Assembly (NCBI GenBank): GCA_963847965.1
Contig: CAWKCG010000040.1
Location: 47,245 to 111,244 of the forward strand
Origin: Palsa-504 sp963847965
Lineage (GTDB): Bacteria > Actinomycetota > Actinomycetes > Streptosporangiales > Streptosporangiaceae
DNA: 64,000 bases
Direction of reading: 5' to 3'
The notes under the pieces were generated by a model. The model ran no database searches, had not been told where the DNA came from, and was given only the letters and a program-made list of their open reading frames with translations. A program made the translations under genes and the position numbers. How positions within the stretch are numbered: the first letter of the stretch is position 1; every line of letters begins with the position of its first letter. Positions 1 to 9,260 of this stretch are shown piece after piece.

Positions 1-45
1 GAGCGGTCAGAACTGCGTGGGCGCCCCGGTCGTGGGCGGCGCCGG

Positions 46-1020
46 TTATTGCCCGCTCGGCTGCGCATCGGTGTCGGCCACGCCCGGGGGGACGACCCGC
101 CCTTGCTCGATTTCTTCGGACAGTTTCGCCTTGGCGGCCAGGGCCCCCTCGTCCAGCACGCCGGAGCCAGCCGCCCGCGAGATGACGTCGCCGCCGCGGC
201 CGCGCAGCACCAGCGCGAAGCCGACGGCGATCAGCGCACCGGCGACTGGCCCCGCGACGTACGCCCAGTAGCTGCTCCAGTCACCGCTGACCAGGGCGGG
301 GCCGAACGAGCGGGCGGGATTCATCGAGACGCCGCTGACCGGTGCTGCCCACAGGCCGGCCAGGGCGATATACCCGCCGACGCCGAGCGCGGCGATCGCC
401 CCGACGTTCTGCGCGGCCGATGCGGTACCGAGGATCACGCTGACCAGGATCGTGGTGAGCACGATCTCCATGAGCAGGGCCTGCCAGGTCTTGTACCCGG
501 GGCCCGGCAGCGTCGCCCCGAGATGCTCGATGTTCCCGAACACCAGGCGGAGAAACAGGCAGGCCAGTGCCGCGCCGGCGAGCTGGATGACGATGTAGCC
601 GGGGACGCGCCGCCACGGGAAGTCCCCGCGCAGCGCGAAGGCCAGCGACACCGCCGGGTTCAGGTGCGCGCCGGAGACCGCGCCCATGAACAAGATGATC
701 GCCGTCACCATCAGGCCCGGGGCGACCACGGCGGCAGCGAGGCTGATCTGACCCTTCGCGTGCAGGATCCCGCCGCCCGCGGCGACCAGGACCAGCGCGA
801 AGGTGCCCAGCAACTCCGAGAACAGCCGCCGCCATTCCTTGCGCGGGTCGTCGAAGTCCGCGCGGCTCCCGAACTCAAGCCAGAGCACGTGGTTCGTGCG
901 CGGGAAGGCCGTTCCCAGCCGGGCTGGGTCGATCTTCTGCGCCGTCGCGTCGCTCACGGCGTCTGCCTCCTGTGCGGTCCCGTGCGCCGCGGACCGTCCC
1001 GCCAGCTCGCCCATGGTCAC
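46..1020 (-). CDS. MIP family aquaporin / glycerol channel
   Basis: This 324-residue membrane channel passes water or small neutral solutes. The two half-helix signatures are both present: HLNPAVSLAF near residue 119 and GVSMNPARSFGPAL near residue 230. Hydrophobic segments between and around them fit the six-helix fold. The N-terminal extension of about 60 residues is hydrophilic and longer than in typical aquaporins, so a start further in is possible, but the ATG at 1020 has a GA-rich leader. It is followed downstream by the window edge. The sequence shows the family clearly; whether it carries water or glycerol cannot be told. Confidence 0.9.
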   Translation of the reverse strand: MTMGELAGRSAAHGTAQEADAVSDATAQKIDPARLGTAFPRTNHVLWLEFGSRADFDDPRKEWRRLFSELLGTFALVLVAAGGGILHAKGQISLAAAVVAPGLMVTAIILFMGAVSGAHLNPAVSLAFALRGDFPWRRVPGYIVIQLAGAALACLFLRLVFGNIEHLGATLPGPGYKTWQALLMEIVLTTILVSVILGTASAAQNVGAIAALGVGGYIALAGLWAAPVSGVSMNPARSFGPALVSGDWSSYWAYVAGPVAGALIAVGFALVLRGRGGDVISRAAGSGVLDEGALAAKAKLSEEIEQGRVVPPGVADTDAQPSGQ

Positions 1021-1145
1021 TCTCTCCTGCCGGTTCCGCAGGAAACGCTTACAGGTCGAGGATGCCGGATCCGGCCGCCGTTGTCGCGCAGCGGCGCGTT
1101 GCAGGCTGAGATGGGGTCAGGCGGTGCACACCCCCCCGACGGCCG

Positions 1146-3078
1146 TCACGTTCTGCTCCGCCTTGGTCCCGTCGCCTTGCCCGGCTTGCCGCGTGCCCGG
1201 CGGCCCGGGCCGGCGCCGTCGTCGAGGGACTGCAGGGGGATGGTGACGCGGGTCTGGATGACGTCGGTGCGGGTCCGCAGCGCCCTGGTGAGGATGAGGT
1301 CGATCTGGTTGTGCAGGAGGCGGTCGCGCAGGTGATCGGGGCGCACGACGGGGATCAGGACCACGATCTGCTGGTCGTGCTGCTGGCGGAGCTTGTCGAT
1401 GAACGCCACGATCGGCCCGGCCAGCGAGGCGTACTGGGTGTGCAGTACCCGCAGGGGTACCCCGGGATTCCAGCGGTCCCACTGGTGGCTGAGGCTGTCG
1501 GTGTGCCCGGTGCTCGGGTCGGGGTCGGCGGTCACGACGGTCACGGCGATCACGTTCTGGCTGATCGACAGCGCCTCGGAGATCGCGTACTGGGTCAGCC
1601 GGGATACCCCGGCGACCGGCACGACGACGATGACGGGCTTGGCCTGCGGCGGACCCGGGGTGGTGCCGAACTCGAGGAGGCGCCCGACCCGCTGGTAGTA
1701 GCGGTGGATCCGGGTGAAAAGGACGATGAGGGCGGGGATGGCCACCACGACCACCCATGCTCCGTCGGTGAACTTGGTGAGCAGGAAGACCACGGTGGCG
1801 ATGGCGGTGGCGGCGGCGCCGACGCCGTTGATGGCCGCGCGCTGCTGCCAGCCGCGCGGCCGGCTGACGCCGCCAGTGCACGACCATTCCGCCCTGGGCC
1901 AGGGTGAAGCCGGTAAACACCCCGATGGCGAACAGCGGGATCAGCCGCAGCGTGCTGCCGTCCACGGCGATCAGCAGGGCCGCCGACATTATCGCCAGCA
2001 CCCAGATGCCAGAGGCGAACACCTGCCGGTCGTCGCGCAGCGCGAACCGGCGAGGCAGGTAGTCGTCCTTGGCGACCAGGCTGGCCAGTATCGGCAGGCC
2101 GCCGAATGAGGTGTTGGCGGCCAGCGCGAGGACCAGCGTGATGGTCAGCGACATCATGTAGTAGGCCCAGTGCCGCCCGACGGCGGCAGCCATGATCTGG
2201 CTCAGCACGGTCTGGCCGGAGCGGGGGCCGACGTGCCAGCGGTCGGTGAGCACCGCCAGGCCCAGCAGCATCGCGCCGAGAATCCCCCCGAGCAACAGCT
2301 CGGTCTGCTTGGCCCGGCGCACCCGGGGCTGCTTGAACAGCGGTACCCCGTTGGCGATCGCCTCGACCCCGGTCAGCGCGCTGCACCCGGCCGAGAACGC
2401 CTTCAGCAGCAGCAGCACGCTCACCGCCTCCAGCGCGTGCGCGGGCAGCAGGGAGCGGCCGGGCTGAGGGGCGTGCAACGCCAGCGGGTGGATCAGGCCG
2501 ATGACGATGATGACCAGCAGGCCGACGATGAACAGCATCGTGGGCAGCAAGAACGCGCGCGCGGCATCGGCCAGGCCGCGCAGGTTGAGCAGCGTGACCA
2601 CGGCCAGGATGCCCAGGCAGATCGGCACCGTCTCCGGGCTCAGGCCAGGGAAGGCCGAGGTCAGCGAGGCGACCCCGGCGGCGATGGAGACCGCGACGGT
2701 CAGCGTGTAGTCCACGATCAGCGCAGCGGCGGCGAGCAGGCTGCCCCGCGGCCCGAAGTTGGCCCGCGACACCGCGTACGCCCCGCCGCCGCCCGGGTAG
2801 GCGTCGATCACCTGGCTGTAGGAGAACACCAAGATGGCCAGCAGCGCCACGATCACGACCGTGACCGGCAGGACCAGGTGCAGCGCCCCCGCCCCGGCCA
2901 CCGCCAGGACGGTGATGATCGCTTCCGGCCCGTAGGCGACCGACGTCAGGGCATCCAGCGACAGCGCAGGCAGCCCCTCAGCCGGGGTGATCTGCTCCCT
3001 GGACACCTCCCGCGCCCGCAGCGGGGGCCCGACCAGAAAGCGCCACACCGCCCGGCCGGCCGACCGCGTGCCTGCCAC
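1146..3078 (-). pseudogene. APC family amino acid/polyamine permease, frameshifted
   Basis: The first roughly 400 residues read as an APC-superfamily permease, starting with a soluble N terminus and an ITPAEGLPALSLDALTSVAYGPEA stretch typical of actinobacterial members, then repeated membrane segments and the IDAYPGGGGAYAVS motif. Near 1860-1866 the frame is lost after HWRRQ; one base further on, the neighbouring frame resumes with RPRGWQQRAAINGVG and runs through the last membrane helices and a soluble C-terminal domain to 1146. The whole span is one base too long for a single frame, so a single extra base explains it. It may be a sequencing insertion or a real inactivation. The substrate is not identifiable. 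Confidence 0.8.
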
Positions 3079-3143
3079 GCCCGCACTCTACGTTACCGCC
3101 GCCCTGTCCCGGCTGACCGGACGCCAACGGCGCAGCACCGGTG

Positions 3144-3722
3144 CTAGGGCGGCGGCTGTGCCTCCTGCGGGTGTTCCGCGCCGTCCTTATGACGGACCAG
3201 GGCAGTGACCTCGTGCGTGATACCGATCGACGGCCCGCCGATCAGCTCCCAGGACCGGGCGATCCCGACCAGGAAGCAGACCACCGCGAGGATCGCGATC
3301 GTGTCCACGGCCCCCGAGTCGCCCGGATGGACGCCCACGTCTACTCCCGCGATCAGCTGGAACACGAACGTGACGGCCAGGATGACCAGGAATACCGCGT
3401 CACGCACTGTGCTCCACCGCACGCGACGCAGGCGGATCAGCGACAGCAGCGACGCCGCGATGAACGTGAGCCCGACGACCGCCACGCTCACCGCAGCCCA
3501 CGCGATCTTGTGCCCGGGTATCAGCGCGAACAGCGATACCGACAGCGTGTTGGTGAACGCCGTCAGCGCCGCCACCGCGCGTATGCGGTGCAACTGCCCC
3601 TCCGCCTCGGCGCGGGCCAGCCTGTCGGAGGCGACCGAGATAGCCACGAACAGCAGGCCGATCAGCGCTCCGGCCACGCTTGCGCTGGCCGTGAAGAAGT
3701 CGCGAAAGCTCGATGGGACCAC
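3144..3722 (-). CDS. Hypothetical four-helix membrane protein
   Basis: This 192-residue protein has a short amphipathic N terminus followed by about four to five hydrophobic segments (SVAGALIGLLFVAISVAS near residue 14, then segments near 60, 85, 110 and 140). It ends in a polar, proline-rich tail. No catalytic motif is visible. It lies between the APC permease and the ABC exporter, all on the minus strand, with gaps of 65 and 23 bases, so co-transcription with the exporter is possible. It resembles small integral membrane proteins common in actinomycetes; no function is assigned. Confidence 0.7.
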   Translation of the reverse strand: MVPSSFRDFFTASASVAGALIGLLFVAISVASDRLARAEAEGQLHRIRAVAALTAFTNTLSVSLFALIPGHKIAWAAVSVAVVGLTFIAASLLSLIRLRRVRWSTVRDAVFLVILAVTFVFQLIAGVDVGVHPGDSGAVDTIAILAVVCFLVGIARSWELIGGPSIGITHEVTALVRHKDGAEHPQEAQPPP

Positions 3723-3745
3723 CCGGTGATTCTCGCAGCAAAGGC

Positions 3746-5560
3746 TTATGCGGCGAGGAGGGCATAGCGGCCCTCGCCGGAGATGAGGCTTTCGTGGTCG
3801 CCGGCCTCGACGACGTGGCCGTGGTCCAGGACGACGATCTGGTCGGCGTCGCGCACCGTGGACAGCCGGTGGGCGATGGTGATGGTGGTGCGGCCCCGGG
3901 CCAGGGTGTCGAACGCCTGCTGGACGGCGCGCTCGGTCTCGGTATCCAGGGCGCTGGTGGCCTCGTCGAGCACGAGCACGCGCGGGTCGCGCAGCAGGGT
4001 CCGGGCGATGGCCAGGCGCTGCTTCTCGCCACCGGAGAAGCGGTGCCCGCGAGAGCCGACCATGGTCTCGTAGCCCTCGGGCAAAGAGGCGATCAGGTCG
4101 TGGATCTGCGCCGCGCGGGCGGCGTCCTCGATCTCGGCGTCGGTGGCGTCAGGCTTGGCGTAGCGCAGGTTCTCCCGCACGGTGGTGTGCAGCAGGTAGG
4201 TTTCCTGGCTGACCACGCCCACGATGGCGGCGAGGTCGCCCAGCCGCATGTCGCGCAGGTCGATGCCGTCGATGCGGACCACGCCGCTGGTCGGGTCGTA
4301 GAGCCGGGCGATCAGGGAGCCGAGGGTGGTCTTGCCCGATCCGGTCTCGCCGACCAGGGCGAGCGTGCTGCCGGCCGGGATGTCCAGGTCGATGCCGGCC
4401 AGGGCGGGGCGGTCGGCGCCGGGGTAGATGAAGCCGACATTGTCGACGCGGACGTGGCCCTTGATCTTGGCCAGGTCGATGCGGGCCGGGCGGGCGGGCT
4501 CGTCGATCTCGACCGGCAGGTCCAGGTACTCGAAGATCCGCGCGAACAGGGCCAGCGAGCTGATTACGGAGACGCTGGTGGACAGCAGCCCGGTGATCGG
4601 CCGGAACAGGTTGTTCTGCAGCGTGGTGAAGGCGATCAGGGTGCCGATGCTGACCGTGCCGGCGGTGACCGGCAGGCCGGCGGCCAGGTAGATGATGGCG
4701 GGGATCGCGGCGAAGATGATGCTCAGGGAGGCCATCCGCCAGCGTCCGGCCAGCTGGGAGCGCAGCTCCAGGTCGATCAGGCGGGCCGAGGAGTCGGTGA
4801 ACCGCCGGACCAGGGCCGGGCCGGTGCCCATGGTCTTGGCCAGCTGGATGCCGTTGATCGACAGCCCTTCCTCGATGGTCACGTTGAGGTCGGCCAGCTC
4901 GCGCTGCTGCTCGGTGGTGATGGCCCGGCGCATTGAGGCCACCTTGCGGGTGAAGATGATGGCCGGCGGCATGACCACGAGCGAGATGAGCGACAGCCGC
5001 CAGGACAGGGCGACCATGGCGACGGCCGTGGCCACCGCCGTGGTGAGGTTCGAGGCGATGGAGGTCGCGGTGGAGGTCACGACGGCCTCCATGCCGCCGA
5101 TGTCGTTCTGGATGCGGGACTGCACCTCGCCGGTGCGGGTGCGGGTGAAGAACGCGATCGACTGCCGCTGCAGGTGGGTGAAGACGCTGGTGCGCAGCTC
5201 GTGCATGACGTGCTGGCCGACCTTGGTGCTGATCCAGGTCTGGATGACGCCGAACGCCGAGGTGACGGCCGCCACCGCGACCATCCCGATGACCAGCCAG
5301 GCCAGCAGCCGGACGTTCCGCTCCGGCAGGGCGGTGTCGATGACCGCGCGGAGCAGGAACGGCGAGGCCAGCCCGACCACCGAGGAGGCCGCGATGATGG
5401 CGGTGACGATGGCCAGCTGCCACCGGTAGGGGCGGAACAGCCGCCCGATGCGGCGCAGCGATACCTCGCGCGCCTGTGCCTTTTCGGCGGCGGTGACGGT
5501 CCTCGGGCCGTGGCCCCGGTCCCGGTCGCCGGTGTCTCGATTCGTGTGTGGTGACGCCAA
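3746..5560 (-). CDS. ABC multidrug exporter, fused membrane and ATPase domains
   Basis: This 604-residue half-transporter has an N-terminal six-helix exporter domain (about residues 45-330) and a C-terminal ATPase domain. Walker A is GETGSGKTT near residue 402, the signature FSGGEKQR is near 505, and Walker B VLVLDEATSALD is near 523, followed by the H-loop IAHRLSTV. It would act as a dimer pumping lipids or drugs out. It is divergent from a MarR regulator, and the 113-base gap holds an inverted-repeat operator, so repression by that regulator and release by a substrate drug are likely. It is intact. A scrap resembling its C terminus recurs at 29838-29885. Confidence 0.92.
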   Translation of the reverse strand: MASPHTNRDTGDRDRGHGPRTVTAAEKAQAREVSLRRIGRLFRPYRWQLAIVTAIIAASSVVGLASPFLLRAVIDTALPERNVRLLAWLVIGMVAVAAVTSAFGVIQTWISTKVGQHVMHELRTSVFTHLQRQSIAFFTRTRTGEVQSRIQNDIGGMEAVVTSTATSIASNLTTAVATAVAMVALSWRLSLISLVVMPPAIIFTRKVASMRRAITTEQQRELADLNVTIEEGLSINGIQLAKTMGTGPALVRRFTDSSARLIDLELRSQLAGRWRMASLSIIFAAIPAIIYLAAGLPVTAGTVSIGTLIAFTTLQNNLFRPITGLLSTSVSVISSLALFARIFEYLDLPVEIDEPARPARIDLAKIKGHVRVDNVGFIYPGADRPALAGIDLDIPAGSTLALVGETGSGKTTLGSLIARLYDPTSGVVRIDGIDLRDMRLGDLAAIVGVVSQETYLLHTTVRENLRYAKPDATDAEIEDAARAAQIHDLIASLPEGYETMVGSRGHRFSGGEKQRLAIARTLLRDPRVLVLDEATSALDTETERAVQQAFDTLARGRTTITIAHRLSTVRDADQIVVLDHGHVVEAGDHESLISGEGRYALLAA

Positions 5561-5621
5561 GGGGTTCTCGATTCTGTCGTGGTGGGCCCGCGCCCGGGCG
5601 CGGGCCGCTGAAGTCTATTAC

Positions 5622-5642
5622 TGAGGTTACCTCAATATGAGG
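5622..5642. promoter_or_regulatory. Overlapping inverted repeats, probable MarR operator
   Basis: TGAGGTTACCTCA at 5622-5634 is a perfect 6+1+6 inverted repeat. It shares its right arm with a second repeat, CCTCAATATGAGG at 5630-5642. The pair lies between the divergent ABC exporter and MarR gene starts, the usual place for a MarR dimer to control both promoters. Assignment as the binding site is inference from position and symmetry. Confidence 0.55.
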
Positions 5643-5673
5643 CTACAACAACAGATGCTGGTACCATATTCCG

Positions 5674-6120
5674 GTGAGCCAGGATCGCGACGTGACGGGC
5701 CAGCCCGACGCGGCCGGCGACGAGACGCTGCCGGAAGCCTTCTGGTCGGTCGCGCGCCAGCTCCGCGAAGCCTCCCGGGAGGCCCTGGCCCCCTGGGACA
5801 TCACCCCTTCTAACCAGCGGGCGCTGAGTACGCTCAGGGACCACGGGGCCATGCGCCTATCGGAACTGTCCGAGCACCTGCACATCGCGCCGCGCTCGGC
5901 CACGGAGGTCGTCGACGCCCTCGAATCCCGGGGCCTGGTGAAGCGGCACCCCGATCCCGGCGACCGGCGGGCCACGCTGGTCGAGGTGACCGAGCAGGGC
6001 GCCGGCGTCCTGGACGCCATCCGCGCGGCCCGCGGCACCGAGGCCGAACGGGTCTTCGGCCGGCTGAGCCAGGCCGACCGCGCCCGCCTCGCCCGCATTC
6101 TCCGCAAGCTCAGGGAATGA
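5674..6120 (+). CDS. MarR family transcriptional regulator
   Basis: This 148-residue winged-helix repressor starts at GTG 5674, downstream of the operator. The helix-turn-helix and wing are seen as MRLSELSEHLHIAPRSATEVVDALESRGLVKRHPDPGDRRAT (quoted in parts: LSELSEHLHIAPRSATEVV and GLVKRHPDPGDRR), residues about 60-105, with the DxRR wing signature of MarR proteins. It is divergent from the ABC exporter and most likely represses it and itself. A copy of its last codons reappears at 10124-10163, upstream of another ABC transporter. Confidence 0.9.
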   Translation: MSQDRDVTGQPDAAGDETLPEAFWSVARQLREASREALAPWDITPSNQRALSTLRDHGAMRLSELSEHLHIAPRSATEVVDALESRGLVKRHPDPGDRRATLVEVTEQGAGVLDAIRAARGTEAERVFGRLSQADRARLARILRKLRE

Positions 6121-6162
6121 CGACGCCCGCACAGCCGCAGGCCGCGGCGGCGTTTCGCCTGG

Positions 6163-7275
6163 CTACCTGGCAGCCCCCGGGCGCAGGAAGCGCTCGGCGC
6201 CCCAGTAATCCGGGCCGAAGCGGACGGCGGTGATCCGCACCGGCGTGGCGGCGTCGTAGGCCTCGATCATCTGCTGGTTCCCGATGTACATGGCAACGTG
6301 ATAGATCGAGTTCGGGTCCTGGCTGGTGGCGTAGAACAGCAGGTCACCGGGCTGCAGATCGTTCGTGCTGACCATACGGCCGCCCCCGTACTGCGCTTGG
6401 GCGCTGGCGTCGCGGGGAATGGTGATGCCGTTCACCTGGTAGATGAGGGAGGTGAAGCCCGAGCAGTCGAACGCGAACCCGGAGCGCCCGGCCCACAGAT
6501 ACGGCCTGCCCAGGAACCGTTCGGCGTAGGCCACCAGGCTGGCACCTGTGGGATACGGAATGTCACTGGCCGACCGGTAGACGGTCGCGTCGCGGGCGGA
6601 CAGCCATCTGGCGCCGCCGTCGGGCGTGGCGACCAGGATCGCCTGCCCGGCGCGGGCCAGCACCGGCAGCCGTGTGTTGGCGCTGATCTGCATGTTCTCC
6701 CGGGTCAGCGCGGAGTTGTCATATAGCCATGCGGTCGGCGCCTGGACCAGGGCAAAAGGGCGGCTCTGCAGCGCCGCGAACCCGTGGCCAGCCGTGAGCT
6801 GCACGGCGGGAACCCAGCCCGGATAACCGAGCGGGTTCTTGGGCGTGGGCTGTCCCGGCACCGCTACCTCGTCCCATCCCGCCTGCTCAGCGAGGATGTA
6901 GACCCGGCTGCCGTACAGCGCCTGGGTCTGGGTCAGGTTGTCATCGGTGAGGCCGAGCTTGTCAGCCAGCGACATGTCGCTGAGCCAGCGCGAGATATTG
7001 ACGGGATTGGTCACCGCCGGCTGATCGACCGGCCGCGGACTGGCCGGCGCGGTCCAGACCGTCGCGACCGAGACGTCGACGTAGGCGCTGGGCGGCGAGG
7101 CCGCTGCGGAGGATCCCGGTGCGGCGGCTCCGGCCGCGGGCAACTCCCGGGCAGACGCCGCTGCCGCGGAGCCAGTGCCTACGGCGGCGGGCCAGGTGAT
7201 GGCCAGCGCCGTAGCGGGCGCGCACGCCAAGACAATAAGCCGACCAATGCTCCCGCGACGCGGGGGAAAGGCCAT
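6163..7275 (-). CDS. Secreted NlpC/P60 cell-wall hydrolase
   Basis: This 370-residue protein begins with a signal peptide (arginine-rich start, hydrophobic run, then an alanine-rich stretch to about residue 45). A central region (about 100-220) looks like bacterial SH3-type repeats. The C terminus is a C40 peptidase: catalytic cysteine in FDCSGF near residue 270, and histidine in YHVAMYIG near 325, after an LQPGDLLFY segment. Such enzymes cut gamma-D-Glu-diamino acid links in peptidoglycan stem peptides. The gene is convergent with the MarR gene, with a 42-base gap, and stands alone. Confidence 0.88.
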   Translation of the reverse strand: MAFPPRRGSIGRLIVLACAPATALAITWPAAVGTGSAAAASARELPAAGAAAPGSSAAASPPSAYVDVSVATVWTAPASPRPVDQPAVTNPVNISRWLSDMSLADKLGLTDDNLTQTQALYGSRVYILAEQAGWDEVAVPGQPTPKNPLGYPGWVPAVQLTAGHGFAALQSRPFALVQAPTAWLYDNSALTRENMQISANTRLPVLARAGQAILVATPDGGARWLSARDATVYRSASDIPYPTGASLVAYAERFLGRPYLWAGRSGFAFDCSGFTSLIYQVNGITIPRDASAQAQYGGGRMVSTNDLQPGDLLFYATSQDPNSIYHVAMYIGNQQMIEAYDAATPVRITAVRFGPDYWGAERFLRPGAAR

Positions 7276-7466
7276 GGGATTCCTTCCGTCGCTCGCGGAC
7301 TTGCCTCGTGATCGGCGAGACGGCCAGCGGTGCCGGCTGTTTCACGTACTTAATTCTGTCTTTTCATCCGGGTCTAGTGCCGTCACGGCGGGTCTGACGT
7401 AAAAAGTGCTCCGGCGCTGGGAAAGTTAGCGTATCTGACGTCCAGTTCGCATATGAGGTGGCACAC

Positions 7467-9038
7467 ATGAAGCGCGACGGACTAACGCGCCGGGACATCA
7501 TGCGGTATGGCGGGGTAACCGTCATCGGGACGGCCGGGCTGACGCTGGCGGACATCGGCGGGTATGTCTGGCCGCAGCCCGCGTCGGCGGGCACGGCGAC
7601 CGCGCAGGCGGGCACGGCGGCCGTTCGGGTGACGCCGGACGACGACGACGGCGTGCTGCATTTCGTGACCCGTCCCGATCTGAAGCCGCCGGCCATCACC
7701 GTGTCCTACCATCGCCGTCCGGCCGCCGGTGATCCGGCGTATTTCATCCTGTCCCCGGCCGGCTATCCCCGGCCCGCGCCTGGCGAGCCGGGCCTGATGA
7801 TCCTGGACCGGTCCGCCAACCTGGTCTGGTTTTCGCCGAATTCCGACTTCCCCGCGGACAAGGGCATGGCCCGGGTGGACCTGCAGGTACAGACGTACCG
7901 GGGGCAGCCGGTGCTCACCTGGTGGGAGGGACGGATCGGGCCAGGCGTCGGTTACGGCACGGCGGTGATCGCGGACAGCTCCTACCGCACCATAGCCACC
8001 GTCAAAGGGGGCGACGGCGTGTCCGCCGACCTGCACGAGTTCGTCATCAGCCCGCAGGATACGGCGCTGATCACGGCCGTCCGCCCCAGGCCCGCCGACC
8101 TGCGGCCGCTCGGCGGCCCGGCCCACGGAACGGCGCTGACCGGCGTGGTCCTGGAGGTCGACATCGCCTCCGGCAAGGTGCTGTTCGAGTGGAACAGCCT
8201 GGATCACGTGCCGGTCACCGACACCTACGCCGCGTTCTCCGGCGGAACGGCGAAGCACCCGTTCGACTACTTCCACATCAACTCGATCGCGGTGGCGCCC
8301 GACGGGGACCTGATCGTCTCCGCGCGCAATACCTGCACCGTCTACAAGGTCGCCCGCCGGGGCGGCAAGCTGCTGTGGCGGCTCGGCGGCAAGCGGTCGA
8401 GCTTCCACATGGGCCCGGGCGCCAGGTTCTGGTGGCAGCACCATGCCCGCTCGCACGGGGCGCAGAGCCTGTCCGTGTTCGACGACGCCGCTTCGCCGCA
8501 GAAGGAGCCGCAGTCCCGTGGCATCCTGCTCGACCTGGACACCTCCGCCATGCGGGCGACGCTGAGCCGCAGCTATACGCATCCGGCACGACTGCTGGCC
8601 GCCAACCAGGGCAGCATGCAGCTGCTCGCCGGCGGCCGGGTGCTGGTCGGCTGGGGCAACCTGCCCTACTTCACCGAGTTCGCCGAAGACGGGACGCTGC
8701 TGGTTGACGGCCAGTTCCCGGTCGGAGACCAGTCGTACCGCGCGTTCACCGCGAGCTGGACCGGTCACCCCACCGACAAGCCCGCGGTCGCCGCGCGGGT
8801 GAATCCGGCCGGCGGCTCGGTCGTATACGCCAGCTGGAACGGGGCGACCGACCTGGCCAGCTGGACGGTGCTGGCCGGCAGCACGGCGACCCGGCTGCGG
8901 AAGGCCGGGTCGCAGTGGCGCGCCGGCTTCGAGACGGCGATCACGGTCAATTCCAAAGGACCGTACTTCGCCGTGACCGCCAACGACGCGGGCGGCCGCG
9001 TGCTCGGCCGGTCGGACACGGTGAAGCTGAAGCGCTAG
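7467..9038 (+). CDS. Arylsulfotransferase (ASST)-like secreted protein
   Basis: This 523-residue protein has an N-terminal export signal with a twin-arginine-like TRRDIMRYGG followed by a hydrophobic stretch, then a beta-propeller-like body. The segment GLMILDRSANLVWFSP near residue 110, the later DYFHINSIAVAPDGDLIVSARN and repeated LLWRLGGK-type blades are typical of the actinobacterial arylsulfotransferase family. I chose ATG 7467 because AGGTG lies seven bases before it; a GTG at 7458 is also in frame. Substrate and sulfotransfer activity are not shown. The upstream gap to the NlpC gene is about 190 bases and carries both promoters. Confidence 0.8.
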   Translation: MKRDGLTRRDIMRYGGVTVIGTAGLTLADIGGYVWPQPASAGTATAQAGTAAVRVTPDDDDGVLHFVTRPDLKPPAITVSYHRRPAAGDPAYFILSPAGYPRPAPGEPGLMILDRSANLVWFSPNSDFPADKGMARVDLQVQTYRGQPVLTWWEGRIGPGVGYGTAVIADSSYRTIATVKGGDGVSADLHEFVISPQDTALITAVRPRPADLRPLGGPAHGTALTGVVLEVDIASGKVLFEWNSLDHVPVTDTYAAFSGGTAKHPFDYFHINSIAVAPDGDLIVSARNTCTVYKVARRGGKLLWRLGGKRSSFHMGPGARFWWQHHARSHGAQSLSVFDDAASPQKEPQSRGILLDLDTSAMRATLSRSYTHPARLLAANQGSMQLLAGGRVLVGWGNLPYFTEFAEDGTLLVDGQFPVGDQSYRAFTASWTGHPTDKPAVAARVNPAGGSVVYASWNGATDLASWTVLAGSTATRLRKAGSQWRAGFETAITVNSKGPYFAVTANDAGGRVLGRSDTVKLKR

Positions 9039-9055
9039 CCGCGGTCAGGGGCGGA

Positions 9056-9178
9056 TCAGGCCCTAATGATGAGCAGCACGCGTGCCCCGTCCGCGACCAG
9101 TGCCTGGGCTGCGGCGAAACCAAGGCCCCGGCTGCCACCGGTCACCAGGTACACCCTGTCCCGCAATCCAAGATCCAT
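9056..9178 (-). pseudogene. Short-chain dehydrogenase N-terminal remnant
   Basis: A 40-codon open frame starts at ATG 9178 and reads MDLGLRDRVYLVTGGSRGLG, then FAAAQALVADGARVLLI, which is the first beta-alpha-beta unit of a classical SDR with its TGGSRGLG cofactor loop. It stops at 9056, before the catalytic Tyr-x-x-x-Lys region, so it is a truncated remnant. It lies tail-to-tail with the arylsulfotransferase-like gene. Confidence 0.75.
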
Positions 9179-9225
9179 ACGGCCATCCTGCCCTATAAGC
9201 TAGCAAATCACCTAAAATGACGGTA

Positions 9226-9253
9226 TTGACCCAGGCCACGACAGCCTTATGCT
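9226..9253 (+). promoter_or_regulatory. Probable promoter giving a leaderless transcript
   Basis: TTGACC at 9226-9231 and TATGCT at 9248-9253 are spaced by 16 bases. The expected start of transcription falls at or next to the ATG at 9261, and there is no ribosome binding site before it. This points to a leaderless message for the following gene. Confidence 0.5.
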
Positions 9254-9260
9254 TGTCGCT

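Noticed and set aside
49..1335. Long open frame on the plus strand, 428 codons
   Set aside because: It mirrors the aquaporin gene in a G+C-rich region, is rich in Arg, Gly and Pro and has no family motif.
3713..4936. Long open frame on the plus strand, 407 codons
   Set aside because: It is antisense to the ABC exporter and has the composition of a shadow frame.
7482..8768. Long minus frame, 428 codons
   Set aside because: Antisense to the arylsulfotransferase-like gene; no recognisable domains.
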